Shown one piece after another: positions 1-7,426 of a DNA stretch of 44,720 nt. Source of the stretch: Actinomycetota bacterium. Lineage in GTDB: Bacteria; Actinomycetota; Thermoleophilia; Solirubrobacterales; Solirubrobacteraceae. A program made the translations under genes and the position numbers. The notes beneath the pieces are model-generated. The model was not told where the DNA came from. It did not search any database and worked only from the letters and a program-made list of their open reading frames with translations. Each line of letters opens with the position of its first letter. Position 1 is the stretch's first letter. The DNA lies in assembly GCA_005888335.1 (NCBI GenBank), contig VAWY01000067.1:1-44720 (forward strand), read 5' to 3'.

Positions 1-801
1 CGCGTGTCCATCGCGCCCAAGACGCCCGAGCGGGCGTGGTACGGCCTCGCGCACTACGGCGTGCTGACGCGCAGCGTCCGTGACACCGCGCTCGCTCTCG
101 ACGCCATCGCCGACCGCCCGCCGCCCGAGCCGCTGGCCGAGGCGGCCGCCCGGGTGCCGGGACGGCTGCGCGTCGGCCTCTCGTTCAAGGTTCCGCCGCC
201 GCTGATGGCGCCGGTCGACGACGAGGTGCGTGCAGCGGTCCACTCCGTGGCCACCGCGCTGCGCGGCCTCGGGCACGAGGTCGTCGAGCGCGATCCGCCC
301 TACGAGGCCGGCGTGACCTTCCGTGGCATGGCGCGCTACCTCCGCGGCATCCGCGACGACGCCGAGGCGACCGGGCAGCCGAAGCGCCTGGAGCGGCGCA
401 CGCGCTTCATGGCCCGCCTCGGCGCGATCACGCCGCGCAAGCGGCTCGCGCGCTCCCTCTCCGAAGAGGCGGACGCCGCCGCGCGGCTGGCGCGCGTGTT
501 CGACGACGTCGACGTCCTCCTCACGCCGGTGCTCGCGTGCCCGCCGGTCGCCGCCGGGCAGTCCCTGCGCCGCGGAGGGCCGGCCGCGTTCAACGCCGCC
601 GGCCGCTTCGTGCCCTTCCCGGGTCCGTGGAACATCGTCGGCAATCCGGCGCTGTCCGTCCCCGCGGGGTTCACGGCGGGCGGCGTCCCAGTCGGCGCCC
701 AGCTCGTGGGCCGGCGCGAGGACGAAGCGACGCTGCTGTCGCTCGCAGCGCAGCTCGAGGCGGAGCGCGGGTGGACGGCCCGGCGGCCGCCGATCTCCTA
801 G
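1..801 (+). CDS. amidase signature family enzyme, C-terminal part (5' end outside window)
   Basis: The frame is open from the first base and ends at TAG 799-801, leaving about 266 residues of a family usually near 450-480. The visible part matches the C-terminal half of amidase-signature hydrolases: the post-active-site block YGVLTRSVRDTALALDA near the start, then DVLLTPVLACPPV, and near the end the substrate-pocket region PGPWNIVGNPALSVPAG followed by GVPVGAQLVG. The Ser-cisSer-Lys triad lies upstream of the window, so catalytic competence cannot be judged. Family members hydrolyse amides (amidases, GatA-like proteins); with no gatB/gatC visible, a stand-alone amidase is more likely than the Glu-tRNA amidotransferase subunit. 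The next gene begins inside its 3' end, suggesting co-transcription. Confidence 0.85.
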   Translation, partial: RVSIAPKTPERAWYGLAHYGVLTRSVRDTALALDAIADRPPPEPLAEAAARVPGRLRVGLSFKVPPPLMAPVDDEVRAAVHSVATALRGLGHEVVERDPPYEAGVTFRGMARYLRGIRDDAEATGQPKRLERRTRFMARLGAITPRKRLARSLSEEADAAARLARVFDDVDVLLTPVLACPPVAAGQSLRRGGPAAFNAAGRFVPFPGPWNIVGNPALSVPAGFTAGGVPVGAQLVGRREDEATLLSLAAQLEAERGWTARRPPIS

Positions 802-1550
802 CGGTCGCCCGCGAGGCGGCGCACGCGGGCGCGGAGGTGCTGCTGCCGCGCTTCGGCCGCGAGCGGGCGACCGGCGCCAAGAGCTCGCCGACCGACGCGG
901 TGAGCGCGGCCGACCTCGCTTCCGAGCACGCGATCCGCGCCGTGCTCGCCGCGCGCCGGCCCGACGACGGGATCCTGGGGGAGGAGGGGACGGGCGACGT
1001 GCCCGGGACGAGCGGCCTGCGCTGGGTGGTCGACCCGCTCGACGGCACGGTCAACTACCTCTACGGGGTGCCGCAATGGTGCGTGAGCATCGCGGTCGAG
1101 TCGGCCGAGCGCACGCTCGCCGCGGTCGTCTACGACCCCCTTCGCGACGAGGCGTTCTGCGCGGTGGCGGACGGTGAAGCGACGGTCGACGGCGAGCCGC
1201 TGACCGGCTCGGGCTGCGACGACGTCGGCCGCGCGCTGGTCGCCACCGGCTTCGGCTACGAGAGCGACGTCCGCAGGCGGCAGGCGGCAGTCGTCGCGCG
1301 CGTCCTGCCGGCCGTGCGCGACATCCGGCGGGCGGGCAGCGCGGCGCTCGACCTCGCCTGGGTCGCCGCCGGCCGCCTCGACGCGTACTACGAGCGCGGC
1401 GTCAAGCCGTGGGACGTCGCGGCGGGGCTGCTGGTGTGCGAGCGCGCCGGGCTCGGCGTGCGCCGCCTCGCGGCGGCGGACGGCGCGCCCGCCGGCGTCC
1501 TCGTCGGGCCGCCGGCGCTGCTCGAGGCCCTTGCCGCGCTGGTCGCGTAG
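771..1550 (+). CDS. inositol monophosphatase family protein
   Basis: A 259-residue protein of the Mg2+-dependent inositol monophosphatase family, which also includes CysQ and histidinol-phosphate phosphatase. The metal site is visible: GEEG near residue 66, [12 protein letters not shown] near residues 86-97, and WDVAAG near residue 216, the usual three blocks. Length is normal. The frame is open further upstream, but GTG 771 is chosen because the family begins about 10 residues before its first helix ([13 protein letters not shown]); this gives a 31-nt overlap with the amidase gene. Substrate cannot be told from sequence: myo-inositol phosphate, histidinol phosphate and PAP are all possible. 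A pair of hairpins follows the stop directly. Confidence 0.88.
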   Translation: MDGPAAADLLAVAREAAHAGAEVLLPRFGRERATGAKSSPTDAVSAADLASEHAIRAVLAARRPDDGILGEEGTGDVPGTSGLRWVVDPLDGTVNYLYGVPQWCVSIAVESAERTLAAVVYDPLRDEAFCAVADGEATVDGEPLTGSGCDDVGRALVATGFGYESDVRRRQAAVVARVLPAVRDIRRAGSAALDLAWVAAGRLDAYYERGVKPWDVAAGLLVCERAGLGVRRLAAADGAPAGVLVGPPALLEALAALVA

Positions 1551-1605
1551 CGGCGATCGACGAAGTCGATCGCCGTTCGCGGAAGGTATCGACGAAGTCG
1601 ATACC
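1551..1605. terminator. twin hairpins sharing one core, probable bidirectional terminator
   Basis: Two perfect stem-loops lie back to back: stem 1551-1560/1566-1575 (10 bp) and stem 1585-1592/1598-1605 (8 bp), both with the loop CGAAG. The 15-nt core ATCGACGAAGTCGAT occurs in both (1556-1570 and 1588-1602), while the outer stem pairs differ but still pair. They sit between the phosphatase stop and the 3' end of the opposite-strand tRNA-Leu, where both transcripts should end. There is no T-tract, so action as an intrinsic terminator is inferred. Confidence 0.5.
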
Positions 1606-1607
1606 CA

Positions 1608-1690
1608 TACCCGGGGCGGGATTCGAACCCGCACGCCCTTGCGGACAGGGCCTTTTGAGGGCCCCGTGTCTACCGTTCCACCACCCGGGC
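1608..1690 (-). tRNA. tRNA-Leu (anticodon CAA)
   Basis: Class II tRNA of 83 nt. The acceptor stem is formed by 1684-1690 with 1609-1615, including one G-U pair, with discriminator A at 1608 (complement). The anticodon stem GGGCC/GGCCC encloses loop CTCAAAA, giving CAA. There is a long variable arm, and the T-arm GCGGG-TTCGAAT-CCCGC is perfect. CCA is not encoded. Confidence 0.93.
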
Positions 1691-1722
1691 GAGTGGTGGT
1701 CTCAGGCTAATGCGCCCGCCCG

Positions 1723-2238
1723 CTACGCGCGCGCCGGCGCCGGGCCGTAGTCGTCGTCCTCGTCGTAGCCGCCGGGGCCCTCCACTGGGCGCTCGACCTC
1801 GACGTGCCAGTCCTGTGAGAACCCGCGCATCGCGAAGGCGATGAGCAGGAACTCGACGGGGATGAGCAGCAGCGTGATGAGCCCGAGGACGCTCTCGTCG
1901 AGCGTCGGGTTCGTGAAGCCGTTCTTGTCGCGCGCGAACCACTCGGGCCCGGCGATGGCCGCGAAGATGAGCAGGATGATCGCGAAGGCGGCGGCGAGCG
2001 GCAGGACGCCGCGGTTCCAGCGCGCGCAGTAGAAGGCGAGGATCAGGTAGATCGCCATGTAGGCGATGAGGATCGCCTTCGCGCCCTCGAGCGCGTTCCA
2101 CCCGCCGATGGTCACGATGAGCATCAGGGCGACACTGGCCAGCAACAGCAGGATGACGATGGCCTTCGTCGCCTTCGACGATGCCTTGTCGCGGTTGGGA
2201 TGCTCGAGGATCACGTCGCGACGCTGTTCGTCAGCCAT
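1723..2238 (-). CDS. four-helix integral membrane protein, unknown function
   Basis: 171 residues. ATG 2238 begins MADEQRRD; the longer open frame runs into the tRNA-Leu on the other strand and is not coding. After a charged 30-residue N-terminus there are four clear hydrophobic helices: AIVILLLLASVALMLIV, ILIAYMAIYLILAFY, LPLAAAFAIILLIFAAIAG, and LGLITLLLIPVEFLLIAFA. The C-terminal tail is acidic (GGYDEDDDYGP). I recognise no family motif. It stands alone between two tRNA genes. Helix content and codon bias argue for a real gene; the role is unknown. Confidence 0.75.
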   Translation of the reverse strand: MADEQRRDVILEHPNRDKASSKATKAIVILLLLASVALMLIVTIGGWNALEGAKAILIAYMAIYLILAFYCARWNRGVLPLAAAFAIILLIFAAIAGPEWFARDKNGFTNPTLDESVLGLITLLLIPVEFLLIAFAMRGFSQDWHVEVERPVEGPGGYDEDDDYGPAPARA

Positions 2239-2287
2239 ATGGTGCCTGATCATACGTACGGCGCGCGAGGCCGTGCGGCACCAGCCC

Positions 2288-2369
2288 GCGGGCGTGGTGG
2301 AACCGGTAGACACGCCGGCTTTAGGTGCCGGTGGCGAAAGCCGTGGGGGTTCGAGTCCCTCCGCCCGCA
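2288..2369 (+). tRNA. tRNA-Leu (anticodon UAG)
   Basis: 82 nt. Acceptor GCGGGCG (2288-2294) pairs with CGCCCGC (2362-2368), discriminator A. The anticodon stem CCGGC/GCCGG has loop TTTAGGT, anticodon TAG. It has a long class II variable arm and a T-loop TTCGAGT. No CCA is encoded. The promoter region overlaps the start of the divergent membrane-protein gene. Confidence 0.94.
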
Positions 2370-2505
2370 CTTCGCTCGCGCCAGGCGTGATTTGGTCTGC
2401 TCGGCGGCGGGTATTGCCACTGACGACTTGTTGAACCGTGTCGCCGTGCGGGAGGGCCCGGCGGCGCAGGTGGGGGGACAGTTCCCTGTCGATGGGAGTC
2501 GCTCG

Positions 2506-3546
2506 ATGCGCGTTGGGTTAGTGCTGGGCGCAGGTGGCGTGGTGGGCGCGTCGTGGTTGATCGGTGCGCTCGAGGCGCTCGAGTCCGAGACGGGCTGGCG
2601 CGCGGAGAACGCCGAGGTGATCGTGGGGACGTCCGCCGGCTCGGTGATCGGGACGCTCGCCGCCGTCGGCATCCCGGCCTCCTACATCTCCGCCTACGCC
2701 AGCGGCCGCTCGCTCGACGGCCTCGACCCGCCGCCCGGGCTCGAGCTCGACGTCGACGAGCTCGCCGAGCGCGAGGCGGGCGACAGCTACCGCGTCGCCC
2801 TGGCGCTGCCCCCGATCGGCCCGGGCTCGTGGCGGATGGCGCTCTCCACGCTGCGCAACCCGCGGCGCCACCCGCCCGCCGCGGTGCTGTGCGGCTGGCT
2901 ACCGCGCGGCGTCGTCTCGACCGACCCGATCAAGCGGATCGTCGACCGCTTCGTCGCGGCCGACTGGCCCGCGCACTCGAACCTGTGGATCGTCGGCTGC
3001 GACTACGTCAGCGGCCGGCGCACCGTGTTCGGCCGCGCGGGCGCGCCGTCCGCCGCGATCCGCGACGCCGTGGCCGCGTCGTGTGCGATCCCGGCCTTCT
3101 ACCACCCGGTCCGCATCAACGGGCGCCGGTACGTCGACGGCGGGATCTGCTCGGTCTCCAACGCCGACCTCTTGTGCGACCACGGCCTCGACGCCGTCGT
3201 GATCCTCAACCCGATGTCCTCGTACGCGCGCGCGGGCGGCGGTCCGGCCCAGCGGATCGCCGACGCCATGCGCGGCTCGGCCGGCCGGCGCCTGGGCCAC
3301 GAGGTGCGCAAGCTGCGCGAGCAGGGCACCGAGGTGCTCGTCCTGCAACCCACCGCGGACGACCTCGCGGTCATGGGCGCCAACCTCATGGCCCGCGGGC
3401 GGCGCGTCGAAGTCATGGAGCAGGCGCTGCGCTCGACGGCCCGCGCGCTCCACGAGCTGCGCGGCCGCGCGCCCAAGCTCCCGCGCAGCCGCCGCAAGGG
3501 CGGCGTCGCGCGCCGCTCGGCGCAGTCCCTGCGCAAGGCCGCCTAA
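2506..3546 (+). CDS. patatin-like phospholipase family protein
   Basis: 346 residues. The patatin Ser-Asp dyad and oxyanion loop are all visible: glycine-rich loop LVLGAGGVVG at residues 5-14, nucleophile elbow GTSAGS near residue 44, and the DGG motif (YVDGGICSVSNADLL) near residue 211. These enzymes hydrolyse acyl esters of phospholipids or related lipids, usually at membranes. ATG 2506 is chosen because the family starts a few residues before the glycine-rich loop; the longer open frame crosses tRNA-Leu. No signal peptide is seen. The C-terminal 30 residues are rich in Arg/Lys. It could be a lysophospholipase (RssA-like) but the subfamily is not certain. Confidence 0.87.
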   Translation: MRVGLVLGAGGVVGASWLIGALEALESETGWRAENAEVIVGTSAGSVIGTLAAVGIPASYISAYASGRSLDGLDPPPGLELDVDELAEREAGDSYRVALALPPIGPGSWRMALSTLRNPRRHPPAAVLCGWLPRGVVSTDPIKRIVDRFVAADWPAHSNLWIVGCDYVSGRRTVFGRAGAPSAAIRDAVAASCAIPAFYHPVRINGRRYVDGGICSVSNADLLCDHGLDAVVILNPMSSYARAGGGPAQRIADAMRGSAGRRLGHEVRKLREQGTEVLVLQPTADDLAVMGANLMARGRRVEVMEQALRSTARALHELRGRAPKLPRSRRKGGVARRSAQSLRKAA

Positions 3547-3680
3547 CGCTTCGGCCCGACGAACTCGTCCAGCCGCGCGACGCTCGTGCGGAGGACCTCT
3601 TGGCGCAGAAGATTCGAACACACGTTCGTATACTCTCACCTGCTCCGGACGGATCCCACGGCTAAACTTGCGCGGGACCA
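3547..3680 (+). promoter_or_regulatory. LexA/SOS-type operator (3615-3628) with -10 box (3629-3634)
   Basis: Within this 134-bp gap lies the perfect 14-bp palindrome CGAACACACGTTCG (3615-3628), which fits the Gram-positive/actinobacterial LexA box CGAAC-N4-GTTCG. TATACT follows at once at 3629-3634 as a good -10 hexamer; no good -35 hexamer is seen at the right spacing. Transcription would start near 3641 and read the tRNA-Trp and both ku genes. The palindrome match is direct; LexA control of these genes is inference. Confidence 0.55.
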
Positions 3681-3752
3681 GGGGGAGTGAGTCAGCGGTT
3701 ACACGCATGGTCTCCAAAACCATGAACCTGGGTTCGAATCCCAGCTCCCCCG
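3681..3752 (+). tRNA. tRNA-Trp (anticodon CCA), atypical D-arm
   Basis: 72 nt. Acceptor GGGGGAG (3681-3687) pairs fully with CTCCCCC (3745-3751), discriminator G. The anticodon arm ATGGT-CTCCAAA-ACCAT gives CCA. The T-arm CTGGG-TTCGAAT-CCCAG is perfect. The D-arm is weak: AGTC against CACG supports only the two middle pairs, although the loop keeps A14, GG and A21. It may be a divergent or second tRNA-Trp rather than the main housekeeping copy. Confidence 0.8.
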
Positions 3753-3779
3753 CTCGCTCAAACCGGGTAGAGGGCAACC

Positions 3780-4598
3780 ATGCCCCGCTCGATCTGGAAC
3801 GGCGCCATCGCGTTCGGCGCCGTGACCGTGCCGGTCAAGGTCTTCGGCGCGCTCGAGGACCGCGCCATCCACTTCAGCGAGGTTCATCTCGCGGACGGCG
3901 GCGGCATCGCCCACCAGCTGGTCGACCCGACGACCGGCGACGAGGTGCCGCGCGACAAGGTCGTCAAGGGCTACGAGGTCAGCCCGGGCAAGTGGGTCGT
4001 CGTGACCAACGACGAGATCAAGGCGGCCGACCAGCCGCGGCGCAAGGCGGTCGAGGTCGAGGACTTCGTCCCGGGCGACCAGATCGACCCGGTCTTCTAC
4101 GACAAGGCCTACAACCTCGCGCCGCAGGACGGGGCCGAGCGCGGCTACGCGCTGCTCGTCGCCGCCCTGGAGAAGACCGGGCAGGTCGCGATCGGGCGCG
4201 TCGTGCTTCGCACCAAGGAGCAGGTCGTGGCGGTCCGCCCGGCCGGCGACGACGGCCTGCTGCGGATGCACACGATGCATGCCTCCGACGAGATCGTCTC
4301 CGGCGACGACCTCGACGTCCCGACGCCGAAGAAGAAGCCGGCCAAGCGCGAGGTCGAGATGGCGGGCAAGCTCGTCGAGGGACTGGCGACGGACTTCGAC
4401 CCCGACCGCTACCACGACAGCTACCGCGACCGGGTGCTCGAGCTGGTCAAGCGCAAGGCCAAGGGCGAGGAGATCGAGGTCAAGGAGCCCGAGCGGCCCG
4501 AGCCGTCGGACGACCTGCTCGCCGCGCTGCAGGCCAGCCTCGACGCGGTCGGCGGCGACGGGAAGCCGAAGAGCGGGTCGAGGAAGAAGAAGCGCTGA
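3780..4598 (+). CDS. ku: Ku protein (bacterial NHEJ), first copy
   Basis: 272 residues, typical of bacterial Ku (about 260-300). It opens MPRSIWNGAIAFGAVTVPVK, the classical Ku start, and has the core strands YEVSPGKWVVVTNDEI and the DQIDPVFYDKAYNL block, then GRVVLRTKEQVVAVRP. The C-terminus is a basic tail ending GSRKKKR, the type that binds DNA and threads onto ends. Ku forms a ring on DNA double-strand ends and recruits the LigD ligase; no ligD lies in this window. It starts 27 bp after the tRNA-Trp and overlaps the second ku gene. The upstream LexA-type operator suggests damage-inducible expression. Confidence 0.93.
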   Translation: MPRSIWNGAIAFGAVTVPVKVFGALEDRAIHFSEVHLADGGGIAHQLVDPTTGDEVPRDKVVKGYEVSPGKWVVVTNDEIKAADQPRRKAVEVEDFVPGDQIDPVFYDKAYNLAPQDGAERGYALLVAALEKTGQVAIGRVVLRTKEQVVAVRPAGDDGLLRMHTMHASDEIVSGDDLDVPTPKKKPAKREVEMAGKLVEGLATDFDPDRYHDSYRDRVLELVKRKAKGEEIEVKEPERPEPSDDLLAALQASLDAVGGDGKPKSGSRKKKR

Positions 4599-5386
4599 TG
4601 CCCCGCTCGCTGTGGCGCGGATCGCTCTCGTTCGGACTGGTCAACGTGCCGGTCGCGCTCGTCAGCGCGGTGCGCGACCTCGACGTCCACTTCCACCAGC
4701 TGCACGCCGACACCCACGCTCGCCTCGAGGTCCGCCGGGTCTGCAAGAAGGGCGGCCACGAGGTGCCCTACGAGGAGATCGGTTACGGCTACGAGATCGA
4801 GAAGGGCAAGCAGGTCGTGCTCACCCAGCAGGAGCTCGACGCCGCGCAGCCCGAGAAGACGCGGACCATCGACATCACCGAGTTTGTCGACGTCGACCAG
4901 ATCGACCCCGTCCTCTATGACCACCCGTACTTCCTGATCCCCGACGACACCGGCGAGGGCCCGGCCCGCGCCTACAGGCTCCTCGTGGAGGTCATGGAGC
5001 AGCAGGGGCGCGCGGCGCTCGGCACGCTCGTCCTGCGCACGAAGGAGCACCTCGTCGCGATCCTTGTACGCGAGGGACTGCTGCAGGCGACGACCATGGC
5101 GTTTCCCGACGAGGTCCGGCCGGTCAGCGACCTCGACCTGCCCGGGAAGGACGCCAAGCCGAAGCCCAAGGAGCTCCAGAACGCGGTCGCGCTCGTCGAG
5201 GAGCTCAGCCGCGACTTCGAGCCCGAGCGCTACAAGGACCGCCACCGCGAGCGGCTGCTCGAGATCATCGAACGCAAGCGCAAGGGCCAGACCATCGAGG
5301 CGCCCGCCGAGCCCGAGACGCCGCAGGCGGTGCCCGACCTGCTCGAGGCGCTCGAGCGCAGCCTGGCCGAGGTGCGTGGCAGCTAG
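4598..5386 (+). CDS. ku: Ku protein (bacterial NHEJ), second copy
   Basis: 262 residues, opening MPRSLWRGSLSFGLVNVPV. It is a clear paralogue of the preceding gene but well diverged. It carries a CKKGGHEVPYEEIGYGYEI block, closer to canonical single Ku proteins than the first copy, then VDVDQIDPVLYDHPYFL and GTLVLRTKEHLVAIL. The basic C-terminal tail of the first copy is missing; the protein ends in an acidic/neutral helix. The start ATG overlaps the previous TGA (ATGA, 4598), implying translational coupling and roughly equal amounts. A heterodimeric Ku, as proposed for rhizobia with several ku genes, is a reasonable inference. Confidence 0.93.
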   Translation: MPRSLWRGSLSFGLVNVPVALVSAVRDLDVHFHQLHADTHARLEVRRVCKKGGHEVPYEEIGYGYEIEKGKQVVLTQQELDAAQPEKTRTIDITEFVDVDQIDPVLYDHPYFLIPDDTGEGPARAYRLLVEVMEQQGRAALGTLVLRTKEHLVAILVREGLLQATTMAFPDEVRPVSDLDLPGKDAKPKPKELQNAVALVEELSRDFEPERYKDRHRERLLEIIERKRKGQTIEAPAEPETPQAVPDLLEALERSLAEVRGS

Positions 5387-5410
5387 CGGCGCCGCCGCCG
5401 GCGGGAGCCG

Positions 5411-5557
5411 TCAGGCGTCGCCGGACTGGCGCTCCTTCTCGAGCTGCTCGATGGCCTCCTGCTCGTCGAGGTCGTAGCCGGGCGGGCCCTCGCGGTGATC
5501 CTCGCCCATGTCTTCGGGCGGCTCCGGCGCGCCACCCTGCTGGTCGGGCTGCTCCAT
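5411..5557 (-). CDS. small acidic hydrophilic protein (48 aa), unknown
   Basis: A short frame from ATG 5557 to TGA 5411-5413 encodes 48 residues. The first half is rich in Gln/Pro/Gly/Glu, followed by PPGYDLDEQEAIEQLEKER, which should form a helix. It fills the gap between ku and the divergent reductase gene. No family is recognised. Absence of Cys and hydrophobic stretches suggests a small, partly disordered cytosolic protein. Evidence is limited to the open frame, codon bias and position. Confidence 0.45.
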   Translation of the reverse strand: MEQPDQQGGAPEPPEDMGEDHREGPPGYDLDEQEAIEQLEKERQSGDA

Positions 5558-5601
5558 GGACGCGGATGTTAGGGCGGTCGCGCAGCTACGGTTCGACCGC
5601 C

Positions 5602-6441
5602 ATGCCTCCCGCCTCGTCGATCTTCGCGCCCGGCGTCCTCGAAGGTCGCACGGCCCTGATCACGGGCGGCGGCACCGGTCTGGGCAAGGCCGCCGCGCGC
5701 GAGCTGCTGGCCTGCGGCGCGCGCGTCCTCATCTGCGGCCGGCGCTCCGAGGTCCTCGAGGCCGCCTGCGCCGAGCTCGGCGAGGGCTGCGCCTGGCTGG
5801 CGGGCGACGTGCGCGAGCCGGCCGAGTGCGAGCGGATCGTCGACGCGACGCTCGAGCGCTTCGGCCGCCTCGACACGCTCGTCAACAACGCGGGCGGCCA
5901 GTACTTCGTCCCCGCCGAGGCGATCGCCCTGCGCGGCTTTCAGGCGGTGACGCGCCTCAACGTGGGCGCGACCCTCGAGATGGCGCGCGCGGCGTACGAG
6001 CGCGCGCTGCGCCCGGGCGGCGGTGGCATGGTCGTCAACGTCACGCTCTCACCGCACCACGGCCTGCCCGGCATGACGCACTCGAGCGCGGCACGCGCCG
6101 CGGTCGAGGGCCTGACGCGCGAGCTCGCCGAGGCCTGGGCCCCCGATGACGTCGCGGTGTGCGCCGTGGCGGCCGGCCACTTCGAGACCGAGGCGATCCA
6201 GAAGTACCCCGAGTCGGTCAAGGCGGGAGCGGCGCGCAGCGTCCCGCTCGGCCGGCTCGGACGGCCCGACGAGCACGCCTGGCTCATCGCCCTCCTCGCC
6301 ACCCCGCTCGGCCGCCGCTTCAGCGGCTCGGTCATCACGCTCGACGGCGCGCGCGACAACTGGTTCGGCCCCTGGCCGCCGCCCACGCTGACCGACGAGA
6401 CCGGCGCCGTCCCCACTGAAGCGAGGCGCCCGAGCGGCTAG
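5602..6441 (+). CDS. PECR-like short-chain dehydrogenase/reductase
   Basis: 279 residues from ATG 5602 (12 residues shorter than the longest frame). It has a Rossmann fold with TGGGTGLG and NNAG. The usual SDR YxxxK is absent: the position reads HSSAARAAV, which resembles the HSGAARAGV block of peroxisomal trans-2-enoyl-CoA reductase (PECR). The end of the protein (GARDNWFGPWPPP) also resembles the PECR tail. Family knowledge therefore points to an NADPH-dependent enoyl-CoA reductase or relative acting on acyl-CoA, not a simple alcohol dehydrogenase. Divergent from the small gene upstream; tRNA genes follow. Family confident, substrate not. Confidence 0.8.
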   Translation: MPPASSIFAPGVLEGRTALITGGGTGLGKAAARELLACGARVLICGRRSEVLEAACAELGEGCAWLAGDVREPAECERIVDATLERFGRLDTLVNNAGGQYFVPAEAIALRGFQAVTRLNVGATLEMARAAYERALRPGGGGMVVNVTLSPHHGLPGMTHSSAARAAVEGLTRELAEAWAPDDVAVCAVAAGHFETEAIQKYPESVKAGAARSVPLGRLGRPDEHAWLIALLATPLGRRFSGSVITLDGARDNWFGPWPPPTLTDETGAVPTEARRPSG

Positions 6442-6459
6442 CATTGACAAACGAGCCAG

Positions 6460-6530
6460 GCGGGCGAAGTGTTGTGGCTGCACCCGAGCCTTCCAAGCTC
6501 GTAGGGCGGGTTCGATTCCCGTCGCCCGCT
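6460..6530 (+). tRNA. tRNA-Gly (anticodon UCC)
   Basis: 71 nt. Acceptor GCGGGCG (6460-6466) pairs with CGCCCGC (6523-6529), discriminator T. The anticodon stem CGAGC/GCTCG has loop CTTCCAA, anticodon TCC. T-arm GCGGG-TTCGATT-CCCGT. It lies 15 bp before tRNA-Pro, so the two are probably co-transcribed. Confidence 0.93.
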
Positions 6531-6545
6531 CTGAAGAAACAACCA

Positions 6546-6619
6546 CGGGGAGTGGCGCAGTCTGGTAGCGCACCCGGCTGGGGGCCGGGCGGTCGCAGGT
6601 TCAAATCCTGTCTCCCCGA
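6546..6619 (+). tRNA. tRNA-Pro (anticodon GGG)
   Basis: 74 nt. Acceptor CGGGGAG (6546-6552) pairs with CTCCCCG (6612-6618), discriminator A. The anticodon arm CCCGG-CTGGGGG-CCGGG gives GGG. Its 3' part from the anticodon stem onward is repeated exactly 1,260 bp downstream, so this tRNA is the attachment site of an integrated element. Its natural terminator now lies beyond that second copy (7885-7918). Confidence 0.94.
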
Positions 6620-6622
6620 CTA
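6576..6622 (+). repeat. left attachment site core (attL), 47-bp direct repeat
   Basis: Identical over 47 bp to 7836-7882. It starts in the 3' part of the anticodon stem-loop region and ends three bases beyond the tRNA discriminator. It lies within the complete tRNA-Pro, so integration regenerated a working tRNA. Confidence 0.85.
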
Positions 6623-7117
6623 GAGGAAAGCCCTGCAAAAGAGCAATTTTTCGCGCCTCCGCCGCGTAGCAACGGCGAAAGGCGTCCATGGAACAAACTT
6701 GCGAGTGGATCCGTCGCGCCAGCTGCGGATCCGACCCGTGAAACACCTGCAGCGGCGAAACGAGGGTCCGCCGCTCGGCGGCGGGCTCATGGAACAAACT
6801 TACAGCGACGCTTCGCTCCGCAGCCTCGTTCGCCCCTCCCACTGGTGGCGATCCGTGAGCGGGTAATCCAGCGAGGGATTGGGCGAGGCACGGGTCGCCG
6901 TGGCGGTCTCGAAACCGCTGATCCTCGGACGCGCCGGTCCTTCCGGGTGTTCCGAGACGCACAACGCGGGGACCTTGCGCGACAGCCGTCTCCTTGCCCC
7001 CGTAGGTTCGGAGGCGCCGATGTGACGCGTTGTGGCGGTGCGGATGCCAGGTCACCATCGAGGCCGACCGCGCCGGGTACGAGCCGGTTTCGCAGAGCCG
7101 TGTGGCTGGATTGCGTG
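6623..7117. other. left part of the mini element: no convincing gene, integrase-arm-like repeats
   Basis: About 500 bp with no frame I would call coding; the open frames here are antisense to tRNA or show no codon bias. A short A/T-rich patch (6636-6650) lies close to the core site. The motif CATGGAACAAACTT occurs at 6687-6700 and 6788-6801. Base composition is less G/C-biased than neighbouring genes, consistent with acquired DNA. Confidence 0.5.
6687..6801 (+). repeat. two copies of CATGGAACAAACTT, candidate integrase arm-type sites (left)
   Basis: Identical 14-mers at 6687-6700 and 6788-6801, about 65 and 166 bp inside the left core. The same motif occurs inside the right end. Short direct repeats flanking a core at such distances are how tyrosine integrases mark attachment-site arms; that role is inferred. 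Confidence 0.5.
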
Positions 7118-7426
7118 TCAGCAGGCCAGCGCGTTACGCAGAGCGCGACATGCTTGAGCCATGCGCACCGGGGAAAGCCCGGTCACGCGCCGTCGGAAAG
7201 TCTGTCGCGAGAGCGTGTGGATATTGTCGAAGTTGACGAGGCAATCCGAGGGGACTCCATCCTCCGCGGCCGTGAGCAGGAGTTCAGAGACCAGCCCTCG
7301 GCGCGTTCGTGTGAGCGCGGCGACGACCACCGAGCCGATCCGGTCGGCGACGGGGTCGCGCGTCAGCACCAACACGGGACGGTCACCGCCCGGCGTCGCC
7401 GCGAACCAGATCTCACCGCGCTGCAT
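7118..7426 (-). CDS. MazF/PemK-family toxin, mRNA-cleaving endoribonuclease
   Basis: 102 residues from ATG 7426. The start MQRGEIWFAATPGGDRPVLV matches the MazF/PemK signature (RGEIW, then DRPVLVL), followed by VVVAALTRTRRGLVSELLL and VNFDNIHTLSR, the usual core strands. Length is normal (about 105-115). MazF toxins cut RNA at short sequences unless bound by their antitoxin. ATG 7426 is preferred over the longer open frame because the family begins at RG(E/D)IW. It overlaps the 3' end of the antitoxin gene by 14 nt, so it is second in the operon, the normal order. Confidence 0.88.
   Translation of the reverse strand: MQRGEIWFAATPGGDRPVLVLTRDPVADRIGSVVVAALTRTRRGLVSELLLTAAEDGVPSDCLVNFDNIHTLSRQTFRRRVTGLSPVRMAQACRALRNALAC

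Noticed and set aside
6902..6920. GCGGT-CTCGAAA-CCGC looks like a Ser(CGA) anticodon arm
   Set aside because: No matching acceptor stem or GGTTCGAATCC T-arm was found around it; chance or far-decayed remnant.
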